From NCBI RefSeq assembly GCF_030418315.1, contig NZ_JAUHPV010000011.1:1-64000 (forward strand): a DNA stretch of 64,000 nucleotides. The letters are read 5' to 3'. Positions 26,541 through 35,052 of this stretch are shown here, in pieces. The stretch's first letter is position 1. Every line of letters starts with the position of its first letter. The stretch is from Demequina zhanjiangensis (GTDB lineage Bacteria > Actinomycetota > Actinomycetes > Actinomycetales > Demequinaceae). The position numbers and the translations under genes are program-made. The notes under the pieces were generated by a model. It was not told the origin of the DNA and did no database searches. It saw only the letters and a program-made list of their open reading frames with translations.

Positions 26541-27632
26541 ATGCAGACCACGACCCGCCGCCTCGGCGCGGCCGCCCTGGCCGCCGCAGCGGCCCTGCTG
26601 ATGGCCGCATGCTCATCCACCGAGAGCACCGAGACGTCGTCCACGCCCGACGCCACCACGTCGACCGAGTCGACCGCCTTCCCGGTGACGCTCGACACCG
26701 CGATGGGCGAGGTCACCATCGACTCCGAGCCGCAGCGCGTCGTCACGCTCGGCTCGCACGAGCACGAGTACCTCTACGCGCTCGGCGTCGCCCCCGTCGC
26801 CGTGCCCGTCAGCTGGCAGGGCTACGACAACGGCACCGGCCCCTGGGCCGAGGCCGACCGCGTCGCCGCCGGCGCGGAGCCCGAGCTGTTCGAGCCCGGC
26901 AGCACCACGTACGACGCCGAGCTCATCGCCTCGTTCGAGCCCGACCTCATCGTCGCGACCTACCCGAACCACACCATGACCCAGGAGGAGTACGACCTCC
27001 TCTCGTCGATCGCGCCGGTCCTCACGCGCCCCGCGACCGACTCCGCGGGCAACGAGACCGTCGAGTGGGGCGTCAGCCTGGCCGACGAGCTCACCCTGCT
27101 CGCGCAGGCCACCGGCACCACCGACGAGGCGGAGACGATCCTCGCCGACATCGACGCGGCATTCGCCGAGGTCCGCGACGCGCACCCCGAGTGGGACGGC
27201 CTCACCTCGCAGGTGGGCGGCTACTACGAGGGCCAGGCGTTCGTGTACGCCGCAGGCGACACCCGCAACCAGTTCCTCGCGAACGTCGGGCTCGACGTGT
27301 CCTCCATCGAGGGCACCGAGGCCGCATGGATGCAGATCAGCGCCGAGCAGGTCGACACCATCCTCGGCGACCTGGACTCGATCGTGTGGCAGGTCGCGAC
27401 CACGCCCGACTCGCGTGACGCGCTTGAGGCGCTGCCGCTGTTCGACTCGCTGAACACCACCCAGGTGGGCGGCAACGTGTGGCTGACCGACCCGATCCTC
27501 GAGGGTGCGTTCTTCGCGAACTCGCCGTCCTCGGTCATGTACTCGATCGACGCCTTCGTGCCGATGCTCGAGCAGGCGCTCGACGGCGACCCGGCCACCG
27601 AGGTCGAGCCGTTCGTCTCGGACGCCTCGTAA
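26541..27632 (+). CDS. Ferric-siderophore-binding lipoprotein (FepB/FecB type)
   Basis: A periplasmic-binding protein of class III (two lobes joined by a rigid helix), 363 aa. The N-terminus is a lipoprotein signal with lipobox LMAACS (Cys24) and then a Ser/Thr-rich linker. PQRVVTLGSHEHEYLYALGV and ASFEPDLIVATY are typical of the family. The ATG at 26541 has an AAAGGAA site. Last gene of the operon, followed by a strong terminator (27738-27770). The particular siderophore cannot be predicted. Confidence 0.92.
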   Translation: MQTTTRRLGAAALAAAAALLMAACSSTESTETSSTPDATTSTESTAFPVTLDTAMGEVTIDSEPQRVVTLGSHEHEYLYALGVAPVAVPVSWQGYDNGTGPWAEADRVAAGAEPELFEPGSTTYDAELIASFEPDLIVATYPNHTMTQEEYDLLSSIAPVLTRPATDSAGNETVEWGVSLADELTLLAQATGTTDEAETILADIDAAFAEVRDAHPEWDGLTSQVGGYYEGQAFVYAAGDTRNQFLANVGLDVSSIEGTEAAWMQISAEQVDTILGDLDSIVWQVATTPDSRDALEALPLFDSLNTTQVGGNVWLTDPILEGAFFANSPSSVMYSIDAFVPMLEQALDGDPATEVEPFVSDAS

Positions 27633-27653
27633 CCCGACCGCCCACCCCGAAGC

Positions 27654-27910
27654 GGGTCACTCAGCGCCGCTTCTGACCCCGATCCGGCTGATCCGGGTCG
27701 CTCAGCGCCGCTGACCCCGCCAAGGGAGCATCTCACGCAGCCCCCGTCGTCCTCGTGACGGCGGGGGCTGCGTCGTCCGTCGAGAGCTCCATCCCCGTGG
27801 CGAGCACGCCGATGGCGCAGGGCGACCCCGCTCCCGCGCGCTCACCGCGAGAGCGACGGTGAGCGACCCCGTTGAGCCGCAGAGCGCCCAGAAGCGACGG
27901 TGAGTGACCC
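27654..27910. repeat. Cluster of four copies of a short repeat, two per orientation
   Basis: Units at 27654-27675 and 27889-27910 are inverted copies matching at 20 of 22 bases (GGGTCACTCA...CGCTTCTG). Units at about 27695-27714 and 27851-27870 are diverged copies (16 of 19 matching). Around the third unit, CGCTCACCG (27839-27847) and CGGTGAGCG (27857-27865) form a perfect 9-bp palindrome. The layout resembles an intergenic palindromic repeat family. Confidence 0.55.
27738..27770 (+). terminator. Terminator of the siderophore transporter operon
   Basis: CAGCCCCCGTCGTC (27738-27751) pairs with 27757-27770 over 14 bp with one G/T wobble and a 5-base loop. It lies 105 bases after the last stop codon of the operon. 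Confidence 0.75.
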
Positions 27911-27984
27911 GCACGGGGACTGGAGGGCGGCCGCGCATCCGACCGCGGGCGGCCGCGCGGCGACAGCGACGTCCCCGGACGCAG

Positions 27985-28022
27985 CGAGGCCCCCGTGCGA
28001 CGCACGTCGCACGGGGGCCTCG
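27985..28022. terminator. Terminator of the PIN-PhoH gene
   Basis: A perfect 18-bp inverted repeat (CGAGGCCCCCGTGCGACG and its complement) with a CA centre, 33 bases beyond the stop of the minus-strand gene. One of the longest perfect stems in the window; it can act in both directions. Confidence 0.8.
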
Positions 28023-28054
28023 TCCCACCCCTGCTGAGGGTGTCGGGGCGAGAT

Positions 28055-29425
28055 CTAGAGGTCGAGCCGCTCGAGCATGTCGGTCACCAGCGCCGCGACC
28101 GCGGAGCGCTCCGAGCGCTCCAGCGTCACGTGCGCGAACAGCGGGTGGCCCTTCAGCGCCTCGATCACCGCGGCGATGCCGTCGTGCCGGCCGACCCGCA
28201 GGTTGTCGCGCTGCGCCACGTCGTGCGTGAGGACCACACGCGAGTCCTGGCCGATGCGGCTCAGCATGGTGAGCAGCACGTTGCGCTCGAGCGACTGAGC
28301 CTCGTCGACGATCACGAAAGCGTCGTGCAGCGAGCGGCCGCGGATGTGCGTGAGCGGGAGCACCTCGAGCATCCCGCGCGCCATGACCTCCTCGACCACC
28401 TCGGACGAGACCATCGCGCCGAGAGTGTCGAACACGGCCTGCGCCCACGGGTTCATCTTCTCGCCCGCATCGCCGGGCAGGTAGCCCAGGTCCTGGCCGC
28501 CGACAGCGTAGAGCGGGCGGAACACCATGATCTTCTTGTGCTGGCGGCGCTCCATCACGGCCTCGAGGCCCGCGCACAGCGCGAGCGCGCTCTTACCGGT
28601 GCCCGCGCGTCCGCCCATGGACACGATGCCGATCGAGTCGTCGAGCAGCATGTCGATCGCGATGCGCTGCTCGGCGCTGCGGCCGTGGACGCCGAAGACC
28701 TCCTGGTCGCCGCGTACCAGCCGCACGGTGCCCTCATCGGTGACCCTGCCCAGCGCGCTCCCGCGCGGCGAGTGGATGACGAGCCCGGTGTGCACCGGCA
28801 GCGACTTCAGGTCCTCGCCGCAGTCGGCCGCAGGCGGCGCGTCGAGCCGCTCGGACTCCCACAGGGCGCTCATCTGCTCGTCGGTCAGCTGGATCTCACG
28901 CATGCCTGTCCAGCCGGACTCCACGGCCAGCTCTGCCCGGTACTCCTCGGCCTCGATGCCGAGCGCCGACGCCTTCACACGCATCGGCAGGTCCTTGGAC
29001 ACGACGACGACGTGGTTGCCCTCCTTGCTGAGGTTCGCCGCCACCGCGAGGATGCGGGTGTCGTTGTCGCCGAGCCGGTAGCCGCTCGGGAGGACCTCCT
29101 GGTCGGTGTGGTTCAGCTCGACGCGCAGCGAGCCGCCCGCGTCGTTGATCGGCACCTGCTTGTCGAGCGTGCCGTGCTTCACCCTGAGCTCGTCGAGCAT
29201 CCGCAGCGCTGACCGTGCGAAGTACCCCAGCTCCGGGTGGTGACGCTTCGCCTCGAGCTCCGTGACGACGACCACCGGCAGCACGACGTCGTGCTCAGCG
29301 AACCTCCTCATCGCTCGTGGATCCGACAGGAGGACCGAGGTGTCGAGCACGTAGGTGCGCAGAGCGACATCGGCCTCGACGGAGGCGTCGGTGGAGGGGG
29401 TGGTGCGGGGCGTGGTGGCGGTCAC
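28055..29425 (-). CDS. PIN-PhoH fusion: RNA helicase/ribonuclease (PhoH2 type)
   Basis: A 456-aa fusion. Residues about 20-150 are a PIN nuclease domain: [16 protein letters not shown] supplies the first acidic residue, VVTELE the second and [12 protein letters not shown] the third. Residues about 230-456 are a PhoH ATPase with Walker [15 protein letters not shown] and Walker [14 protein letters not shown]. PhoH2 proteins of mycobacteria unwind and cut RNA. Starts at GTG 29425 with GGGAG upstream. A hairpin lies in the 5' region (29456-29477). No antitoxin-like ORF is evident upstream. Confidence 0.92.
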   Translation of the reverse strand: MTATTPRTTPSTDASVEADVALRTYVLDTSVLLSDPRAMRRFAEHDVVLPVVVVTELEAKRHHPELGYFARSALRMLDELRVKHGTLDKQVPINDAGGSLRVELNHTDQEVLPSGYRLGDNDTRILAVAANLSKEGNHVVVVSKDLPMRVKASALGIEAEEYRAELAVESGWTGMREIQLTDEQMSALWESERLDAPPAADCGEDLKSLPVHTGLVIHSPRGSALGRVTDEGTVRLVRGDQEVFGVHGRSAEQRIAIDMLLDDSIGIVSMGGRAGTGKSALALCAGLEAVMERRQHKKIMVFRPLYAVGGQDLGYLPGDAGEKMNPWAQAVFDTLGAMVSSEVVEEVMARGMLEVLPLTHIRGRSLHDAFVIVDEAQSLERNVLLTMLSRIGQDSRVVLTHDVAQRDNLRVGRHDGIAAVIEALKGHPLFAHVTLERSERSAVAALVTDMLERLDL

Positions 29426-29455
29426 GAGGGCTCCCAGCGTTCAGGCCGCAGGGCG

Positions 29456-29477
29456 CCGAACGCCCCACGGCGTTCGG
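29456..29477 (-). promoter_or_regulatory. Hairpin in the PIN-PhoH 5' region
   Basis: CCGAACGCC (29456-29464) and GGCGTTCGG (29469-29477) form a perfect 9-bp stem with a CCAC loop, ending 31 bases before the GTG start. It could be an operator or a 5'-UTR structure, and a self-recognised RNA target would be attractive for a nuclease-helicase gene. Confidence 0.35.
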
Positions 29478-29627
29478 TCAGGTCGGCACCGGGTCGGTGC
29501 GACGAGATGGTGTTACCACGCTCCCGAAACTACGCCGGTGTGATGCGCGCCCGGAATGGCGACACGCCAGGTTTCACACGTCCGTAACCTTGCGCGTCGG
29601 CAGGGGAAACACGGGCTTCAGGGGCGT

Positions 29628-30389
29628 TCAGCGGCCCAGACGACGCTCCCGCAGCGCGTAGTCGCGCAGCGCACGGAGGAAGTCGACGCGGCGGAACGCG
29701 GGCCAATAGGCCTCGCAGAAGTAGAACTCGGTGTGCGCGCTCTGCCACATGAGGAAACCGGAGAGGCGCTGCTCGCCCGAGGTGCGGATGACCAGATCGG
29801 GGTCCGGCTGGCCCTTCGTGTAGAGGTGGTCCTCGATGTGGTCCACCTTGAGCCGCTCGGCCGCCTCGGCGAGCGACAGCCCTTCGGCATCGCACGCGCG
29901 CAGGTACGAGCGCACGGCATCGGTGATCTCGTGACGCCCGCCATAGCCGACGGCGACGTTGACCGAGACGCCGGTGGCGCCCTCGGTGCGGGCGACGGCA
30001 GCGGCGATCCGTCCCGCGGAGTCCGCCGGAAGCAACGTCGCGTCACCGACATGCCGAAGGCGCCAGCGTCCGTCGTCCGCAAGCGCCTCGACTGCGGAGC
30101 AGATGATCTCGAGCAGAGGCGCGAGCTCCTTCTGGTCCCTGTCAAGGTTGTCGGTGGACAGGAGCCACAGCGTGACCACCTCGACCCCCGCCTCCTGGGA
30201 CCACTCGAGCACCTCGGTGATCTTGTCGGCGCCCTTCTGGTGGCCGTGCGCGGCGGGCGCGCCGATGGTCTTGGCCCAGCGGCGGTTGCCGTCGAGGATG
30301 ACTCCGATGTGTCGCGGGAGGGAGGCGTCGCGCAGGCTGGAGACGAGCTGACGCTCGTACACGCCGTACAGCAGGCTCCGCAGACCCAT
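29628..30389 (-). CDS. uppS: Short-chain-type cis-prenyltransferase (UppS family)
   Basis: A cytosolic or membrane-bound cis-prenyltransferase, 253 aa, extending FPP or GPP with IPP. Catalytic Asp is in GVILDGNRRWAK (near residue 34). Other family motifs are VNVAVGYGGRHEI, DLVIRTSGEQRLSGF and FYFCEAYWPAFRRVDFL. Length and position next to hemolysin III match the short M. tuberculosis enzyme Rv1086, a Z,E-FPP synthase, rather than the longer Rv2361c, so the product may be a short intermediate. Divergent from the hemolysin III gene. Confidence 0.9.
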   Translation of the reverse strand: MGLRSLLYGVYERQLVSSLRDASLPRHIGVILDGNRRWAKTIGAPAAHGHQKGADKITEVLEWSQEAGVEVVTLWLLSTDNLDRDQKELAPLLEIICSAVEALADDGRWRLRHVGDATLLPADSAGRIAAAVARTEGATGVSVNVAVGYGGRHEITDAVRSYLRACDAEGLSLAEAAERLKVDHIEDHLYTKGQPDPDLVIRTSGEQRLSGFLMWQSAHTEFYFCEAYWPAFRRVDFLRALRDYALRERRLGR

Positions 30390-30460
30390 TCGCGCCCTTT
30401 CCAGGAGGAGGAAGCGCCCACGGGCGCGGCTCCAGAGTAACCCGGAAGGCTAACCTACGT

Positions 30461-30475
30461 TACCGTAGGGTCATG
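30461..30475 (+). promoter_or_regulatory. -10 box of the predicted leaderless hemolysin III gene
   Basis: TACCGT (30461-30466) is followed by six bases and ATG 30473, with no Shine-Dalgarno. The box lies inside CTACGTTACCGTAG, an imperfect palindrome. Confidence 0.4.
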
Positions 30476-31129
30476 GAAGAGAACCTGCCCACCATCGGCA
30501 AACCGATGCTTCGAGGCTGGCTTCACCTCGGCGCAGCCCCGCTCGCCTACTTCGCCGGCATGGCGCTCGTCGTCTTCGCGCCCACGCTGGCGGGCCGGGT
30601 GTCGTCGGCGATCTTCACGACCACCGCGGTGATGCTGTTCGGCACCTCGGCCGTGTACCACCGCGGCAACTGGTCGCCCAAGGCGCAGGCCGTCCTCCGA
30701 CGGCTCGACCATGCCAACATCTTCCTCATCATCGCCGGCACGTACACGCCCCTCACAGTGATGCTGTTGGACGGATCCACCCGCGTCTGGGTGCTGTGCA
30801 TCGTGTGGGCCGGCGCGATCATCGGCCTGCTGTCACGCATCCTCTGGCTGGGCGCTCCCCGCTGGGTGTACGTGCCGATCTACGTGGCCCTCGGATGGGT
30901 CGCGATCGGCTTCATCGGCCCGTTCTACGAGGCGGGCGGCGCGGCCGTCGTCTGGCTGGTCGTCGCGGGAGGCCTGTGCTACACCGTCGGTGCCGTGATC
31001 TACGGCTTCAAGTGGCCGGGAAAGTCAGCCCGATACTTCGGTTTCCACGAGATCTTCCACGCCCTGACGATCGCGGGCTTCGTCTGCCACTACATCGCGG
31101 CGTCGATCGCGATCTACAGCGCGGGCTGA
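30473..31129 (+). CDS. Hemolysin III / TrhA family membrane protein
   Basis: A seven-span membrane protein of the PAQR/hemolysin III family, 218 aa. Conserved motifs include FGTSAVYHRGNWS (Ser, His of the putative metal site), RLDHANIFLIIAGTYTPL and, near the C-terminus, HEIFHALTIAGFVCHYIA with the paired His residues. These residues form the predicted zinc centre. The name reflects history and haemolysis is not implied. In M. tuberculosis the same gene neighbours uppS, as here. Confidence 0.9.
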   Translation: MEENLPTIGKPMLRGWLHLGAAPLAYFAGMALVVFAPTLAGRVSSAIFTTTAVMLFGTSAVYHRGNWSPKAQAVLRRLDHANIFLIIAGTYTPLTVMLLDGSTRVWVLCIVWAGAIIGLLSRILWLGAPRWVYVPIYVALGWVAIGFIGPFYEAGGAAVVWLVVAGGLCYTVGAVIYGFKWPGKSARYFGFHEIFHALTIAGFVCHYIAASIAIYSAG

Positions 31130-31139
31130 CCGGCCGACG

Positions 31140-31319
31140 CTACGGGGTCGACGGGCTGGGCGCCTCGCCTGAGGAGGCGGGCGGCTGAGCCTCGTCGCCC
31201 TTGCCCTTGACCTTGCGCAGGTGCTTGGTGAGCGAGCGGAACAGCAGCACGCCCGCGCCCGCAAGGGTGAAGGTGAACACGAAGGCCAGGAATCCCGGCC
31301 CGCCGGTGAAGTCTTCCAC
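31140..31319 (-). CDS. Small membrane protein, 59 aa (Rv1083-like position)
   Basis: A GTG-started ORF, VEDFTGGPGFLAFVFTFTLA and onward. It has one membrane span (residues 9-28) followed by RSLTKHLRKVKGK, a basic juxtamembrane stretch, and a Pro/Ser-rich tail. An AAAGGA site lies nine bases before the GTG. It occupies the position of Rv1083 in M. tuberculosis and has the same kind of layout. Function unknown. It is divergent from the DUF4307 gene with 39 bases between the starts. Confidence 0.7.
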   Translation of the reverse strand: MEDFTGGPGFLAFVFTFTLAGAGVLLFRSLTKHLRKVKGKGDEAQPPASSGEAPSPSTP

Positions 31320-31344
31320 GGGGACAGTCCTTTCGTCTGGGGAC

Positions 31345-31361
31345 TATCCTGCCTCATCATG
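31345..31361 (+). promoter_or_regulatory. -10 box close to the DUF4307 start
   Basis: TATCCT (31345-31350) precedes ATG 31359 by eight bases, so the transcript would have at most one or two leader bases. No Shine-Dalgarno is visible. Confidence 0.4.
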
Positions 31362-31784
31362 AGCGACCTCCCCGAGCCGAACCGGACACCAGTCGAGAGC
31401 GAAGGCTCCGGCGCGCTTCCGCAGCTGTCCCGGCGCGGCTGGATCCTGGCGATCGCAGGCGTGCTCGCCCTGGTCGCCGCCGTCAGCGTCTACGCGGTCG
31501 CGTCGAACCAGGCCGAGCCGGTGCGCTTCCGCGACGTGGGCTTCTCCGTGGTCGACCAGCACGAGATCACCGCGACCTTCGACGTCTTCCTCTACGCCGA
31601 CGGCGTCGCCTCGTGCACGGTGAGGGCCCTCAACAGCTCTTACGGCGAGGTGGGAGTCGTGACGGTCGACGTGGATTCCGTGGACGGCTCCGAGCAGCGC
31701 ATCGACACGTCGATCGCCACCACCGAGGAGGCGGTGACCGCCTCCGTGCACTCCTGCACCTTCGCGCCGTCGGCCGACGGATAG
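31359..31784 (+). CDS. DUF4307 membrane protein
   Basis: A 141-aa actinobacterial protein with a single membrane span at about residues 25-46 (RGWILAIAGVLALVAAVSVYAVA). An exported beta-rich domain follows, with two cysteines (ASCTVRAL and VHSCTF) that could pair. It corresponds by position and layout to Rv1081c. In M. tuberculosis the mycothiol amidase gene mca lies next to it; it is absent here. Function unknown. Confidence 0.8.
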   Translation: MSDLPEPNRTPVESEGSGALPQLSRRGWILAIAGVLALVAAVSVYAVASNQAEPVRFRDVGFSVVDQHEITATFDVFLYADGVASCTVRALNSSYGEVGVVTVDVDSVDGSEQRIDTSIATTEEAVTASVHSCTFAPSADG

Positions 31785-31882
31785 GTCGCGAGCGACGCTG
31801 ATCTCACCGGCCTCACCACGCGCCTTTCACGCACGGTCCCGAGGTTGATAACCTAGGCAGTCATGCCACAAGGAGGAATGAC

Positions 31883-32365
31883 GTGACGGACACCACCGGT
31901 ACCTGGCTCACCCAGGAGGCCTACGACCGCCTTCAGGCCGAGTACGACCACCTGGTCAACGTCGGCCGCGTCGAGATCGCCAAGGAGATCGACGACCGCC
32001 GCCAGGAGGGCGACCTCAAGGAGAACGGCGGCTACCACGCTGCCCGCGAGGAGCAGGCGAAGCAGGAGGCACGCATCGAGCAGCTGCGCCACATCCTTCG
32101 CAGCGCCACGGTCGGCGAGGCGAGCACTGACGCAGGCATCCAGTCGGGCACCGTCGTGGTCGCCGAGGTCATGGGCCGCGAGATGAAGTTCCTGGTCGGT
32201 TCTCGCGAGGTCGCCGGCGGCACCGACATCGACGTGTTCTCCGCGCAGTCCCCGCTCGGTGCGGCGCTCATGGGCAAGCACCCGGGCGACGAGACCACCT
32301 ACACCGCCCCCAACGGCAACGAGATCCCCGTCAAGGTGATCTCTGCGGAGCCGTTCGGCGGCTGA
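31883..32365 (+). CDS. greA: Transcription elongation factor GreA
   Basis: Rescues backtracked RNA polymerase by stimulating transcript cleavage; 160 aa. The N-terminal coiled coil carries the acidic tip (ASP/GLU pair in RRQEGDLKENGGYHAAREEQ). The C-terminal FKBP-like domain ends near GNEIPVKVISAEPF. It starts at GTG 31883, six bases after AGGAGG (31871-31876); an ATG at 31878 is out of frame. Single-gene unit ending at a strong terminator. Confidence 0.95.
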   Translation: MTDTTGTWLTQEAYDRLQAEYDHLVNVGRVEIAKEIDDRRQEGDLKENGGYHAAREEQAKQEARIEQLRHILRSATVGEASTDAGIQSGTVVVAEVMGREMKFLVGSREVAGGTDIDVFSAQSPLGAALMGKHPGDETTYTAPNGNEIPVKVISAEPFGG

Positions 32366-32379
32366 CCCGCTGACGCTTC

Positions 32380-32414
32380 ACGGAGGCCCTCGCGCATGGC
32401 GCGGGGGCCTCCGT
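32380..32414. terminator. greA terminator
   Basis: ACGGAGGCCC-T-CGCGC pairs with GCGCG-G-GGGCCTCCGT, a 16-bp stem with one T/G wobble and an ATG loop, 15 bases after the greA stop. It also faces the end of the convergent methyltransferase gene. Confidence 0.8.
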
Positions 32415-32465
32415 CGTGCTCGGGGCACGCTCGCGGCTTACGGCGGCGCGAGGTGTCACGGCGCG

Positions 32466-33611
32466 TCACGCGCGCTGCAGCAGGACAGCCGTCTCCGCGT
32501 GGGCCGTGTGAGGGAACATGTCCATGACCCGGATCTCGCGGGCCATCCAGGACGGCATCGCCGCGAGGTCGCGGGCGAGCGACCCAGGGTGGCAGCTCGA
32601 GTACACGACGGTGCGCACCTCCGACCGGTCGAGCCAGCCGGCGAGCGCGGGCCCGATCCCTCGGCGGGGAGGATTGACGACCACGAGCTCGGGCGCGCGG
32701 TCCTGCGCGAGCGCGAAGGCGGTGGCGTCGGCGGCAAGGAAGCGCGCGTCGGCGGCACCAGGTCGACCCGCAGCCACAAGCTCGTCCCGGGTCAAGGCGG
32801 CCGAGGCGATGGCCTGCTCCGAGACCTCGACGCCCAGGACGTCGCGACCAGGAGCCAGCGCGTGCAGCGCGAAGCCGCCCACGCCGCAGTACAGGTCCCA
32901 CACGTCGGCCGGCGCGGCCGCGTCGATCCACTCCTCGGCCTGGCGGTAGAGCGCGCGGGCCACGTCCGTGTTGGTCTGGAAGAAGCTCTGTGGGCGCAGG
33001 TGGAGCGTGACATCGTCCAGCCGCATCGGGAGCGACTCCTGTGCGGTGAGCGGGATCTCCCTGTCGCCCTCGACCACCGCCTTGTGCTCGGGAAGGACGT
33101 TGAGGGACGCGACCGTCAGGGTCGGCAGCGCGCGCTGGAGCGACGGCAGATGCTTGCGCAGCCGCGCGAGCGCCTCCGTGGAGCGCATCACGAAGCGGAC
33201 CATGAGGTCGCTGTCGGGCGACACTGTCACGAGCAGGTTCTTCAGCTCTCCGCGCCGCGTCGTCAGGTCGTACGGCTCGAGCGCGGCCAGGGTGATGAAG
33301 TCGGCAAGCGGCGCGAAGGCGGCCGAGAGCGCGTCCGGGTACAGGTGACAGCCCTGGAGGTCCACTCCCCCGCCGTCCATGTCGAGGATGCCGAGCGTCG
33401 GCGCCTCGACCGTGCCGCCGACGACCATCTTCGCCTTGGTGCGGAATCCCTCCTCAGCGCTGGCCACCGGGGGAAGCCAGACGGCGCCGTCGGCCGTCGT
33501 GCCCATGGTCGCCCTCACCGCGGCGTCCTTGTCCGCGAGCTGACGCGCGTACGGCGTCTCAAGCAGCGCGCACGAGCGGCACACGCCCGCATCGAAGTAG
33601 TCGCACTGCAC
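32466..33611 (-). CDS. 23S rRNA uracil-C5 methyltransferase, RlmC-like (RumB)
   Basis: An SAM-dependent RNA m5U methyltransferase of the TrmA/RlmC/RlmD family, 381 aa. The N-terminal cysteines in QCDYFDAGVCRSCALLE, together with QGCHLYP near residue 90, fit the [4Fe-4S] ligands of RlmC. PQSFFQTN, DLYCGVGGFALHAL and VVNPPRRG are the SAM and catalytic motifs. The catalytic Cys is in YSSCHPGSLARDL (near residue 340). It lacks a TRAM domain, which also favours RlmC. Starts at GTG 33611. Convergent with greA. Confidence 0.85.
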   Translation of the reverse strand: MQCDYFDAGVCRSCALLETPYARQLADKDAAVRATMGTTADGAVWLPPVASAEEGFRTKAKMVVGGTVEAPTLGILDMDGGGVDLQGCHLYPDALSAAFAPLADFITLAALEPYDLTTRRGELKNLLVTVSPDSDLMVRFVMRSTEALARLRKHLPSLQRALPTLTVASLNVLPEHKAVVEGDREIPLTAQESLPMRLDDVTLHLRPQSFFQTNTDVARALYRQAEEWIDAAAPADVWDLYCGVGGFALHALAPGRDVLGVEVSEQAIASAALTRDELVAAGRPGAADARFLAADATAFALAQDRAPELVVVNPPRRGIGPALAGWLDRSEVRTVVYSSCHPGSLARDLAAMPSWMAREIRVMDMFPHTAHAETAVLLQRA

Positions 33612-33647
33612 GGAGCGAGTCTAGGCGCGGTGCGCGGCTGCCAGCCG

Positions 33648-34943
33648 TCAGGACGAGCGGGAGCCGTCCTCGTCGTCGTCCTTGCGACGCACCGGGATCT
33701 GCTCCTCGGTGGGCGGCTCGGGATCGTCGTGGTTGCCGCGGATCCGGATCTGTCCCGTGTGGACGACGCGCTGGAACGCCTCCTTGGACCGATGCGCCAG
33801 CTCCGGCAGCTGGCCGGACAACGGCGCGGGCTCCGGATCGGGCCGGAACTCCTTCTGAAGACCACGCGCGAAGGCGGTGAAGAACGCGACGACGGGGACC
33901 GCGATGATCGCGCCCACCAGGCCGAGCAGCAGCGTTCCGGCGGCGACCGTCAGCAGGATCACCATGGGGTGGAGCGAGGAGACCTTGCCGAACAGCCACG
34001 GGTACAGGACGTTGCCCTCGATCTGCTGCACGAGCAGGACGATGCCCGCCATGATCAGCGCGGTGATCGGGCCGCCGTCCACGAGCGCGACGAGCACGGC
34101 GATGATTCCCGACAGGGTCGCGCCGAAGAGCGGGATGAAGGAGAACAGGAAGACGAGGATTCCGATCGGCAGCGCCAGAGGCACACCGAGGATCCACGCG
34201 CCCACGCCGATGCCGACGGCGTCGACGAAGGCCACGAATACCGACGTCTGCGTGTAGCGGCGCAGCGTGTGCCACGCGTTGTTGCCCGCGCGGTCCACCT
34301 GGTCGATGTTGTCGTCCGGGAGCAGGCCGACCGCCCAGCCCCACATCGAGGAGCCGTCACGCATGAAGAAGAACAGGGACAGGAGCGCGATCACGGTGCC
34401 GGCGACGAGGCCGCCGATCGTTCCTGTGAACGACAGCGCGCCCGAGGCGAGACCGAGAGCATTGCCCTGCACGAGCGAGAGGATGTTGTCCTGGATCTCC
34501 TGCAGCTGCTCCGCGCTGATGTGCAGCGGACCCTCCGAGAGCCACGTGATCAACTCGTTGAAGCCCTGCAGCGCCGCGATCCTGAGCTCATCGAAGCCGG
34601 ACACGATCTCCGCGCCGGCAAGCACCACGAGCGCGCTCACCACGGTGAAGAGCCCCAGGATCGCGATCGCCGAGCCGAGCCCGCGCGGGATATGCCAGGA
34701 CTGCAGCCGGGCCACGACCACCTCAAGCGGCGCCGCGATGAAGAGCGCGATGATCACCGGGATCACGATGGTCGACACGGTCGTGAACAGGGAGCCCGCG
34801 GCGACGACCACGACCCCGACGACGATCAGCCGCCAGCCCCACGCCGCGGCGATCCGCAGCCAGGCCGGCACCGTGTCCGCAGCGTCGGTGCCCTGCATGT
34901 ACGTGACATGCGAGCGGGTCGTGGGGGCGTCCTCGTCGGCCAT
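33648..34943 (-). CDS. AI-2E family transporter (PF01594)
   Basis: A membrane protein of 431 aa with seven or eight spans. A short hydrophilic N-terminus precedes paired spans at about 30-75, then a long amphipathic region, then a span cluster with VPLALPIGILVFLFSFIPLFGATLSG (quoted: FSFIPLFGATLSG). The last 70 residues are polar and highly charged. Family members are mostly Na+/Li+-proton antiporter-like or poorly characterised exporters. A luxS gene lies 19 kb away, but AI-2 export cannot be inferred from the family name. Confidence 0.85.
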   Translation of the reverse strand: MADEDAPTTRSHVTYMQGTDAADTVPAWLRIAAAWGWRLIVVGVVVVAAGSLFTTVSTIVIPVIIALFIAAPLEVVVARLQSWHIPRGLGSAIAILGLFTVVSALVVLAGAEIVSGFDELRIAALQGFNELITWLSEGPLHISAEQLQEIQDNILSLVQGNALGLASGALSFTGTIGGLVAGTVIALLSLFFFMRDGSSMWGWAVGLLPDDNIDQVDRAGNNAWHTLRRYTQTSVFVAFVDAVGIGVGAWILGVPLALPIGILVFLFSFIPLFGATLSGIIAVLVALVDGGPITALIMAGIVLLVQQIEGNVLYPWLFGKVSSLHPMVILLTVAAGTLLLGLVGAIIAVPVVAFFTAFARGLQKEFRPDPEPAPLSGQLPELAHRSKEAFQRVVHTGQIRIRGNHDDPEPPTEEQIPVRRKDDDEDGSRSS

Positions 34944-35052
34944 AGGGTGAGCCTAACCGCCGTCGTCCCTGGCATGACGGCGACGCGCACGGGCCGCCCC
35001 CGGCCGCGGAACAGAAGGCGCGCGCAGGGCGTTTCCGCCTCCAGGAAGGAGC

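Larger units (their letters stand above)
27633..28054. other. Gene-free region with inverted repeats and two terminators
   Basis: No plausible gene is visible in these 422 bases. They contain two repeat units in one orientation (27654-27675 and 27695-27714), two in the other (27851-27870 and 27889-27910), a terminator for the siderophore operon (27738-27770) and a terminator for the PIN-PhoH gene (27985-28022). Confidence 0.7.

Noticed and set aside
33648-34943. AI-2 export as the function of the AI-2E-family protein, given luxS
   Set aside because: The genes are 19 kb apart and most characterised family members are not AI-2 transporters. Only the family name suggests the link.
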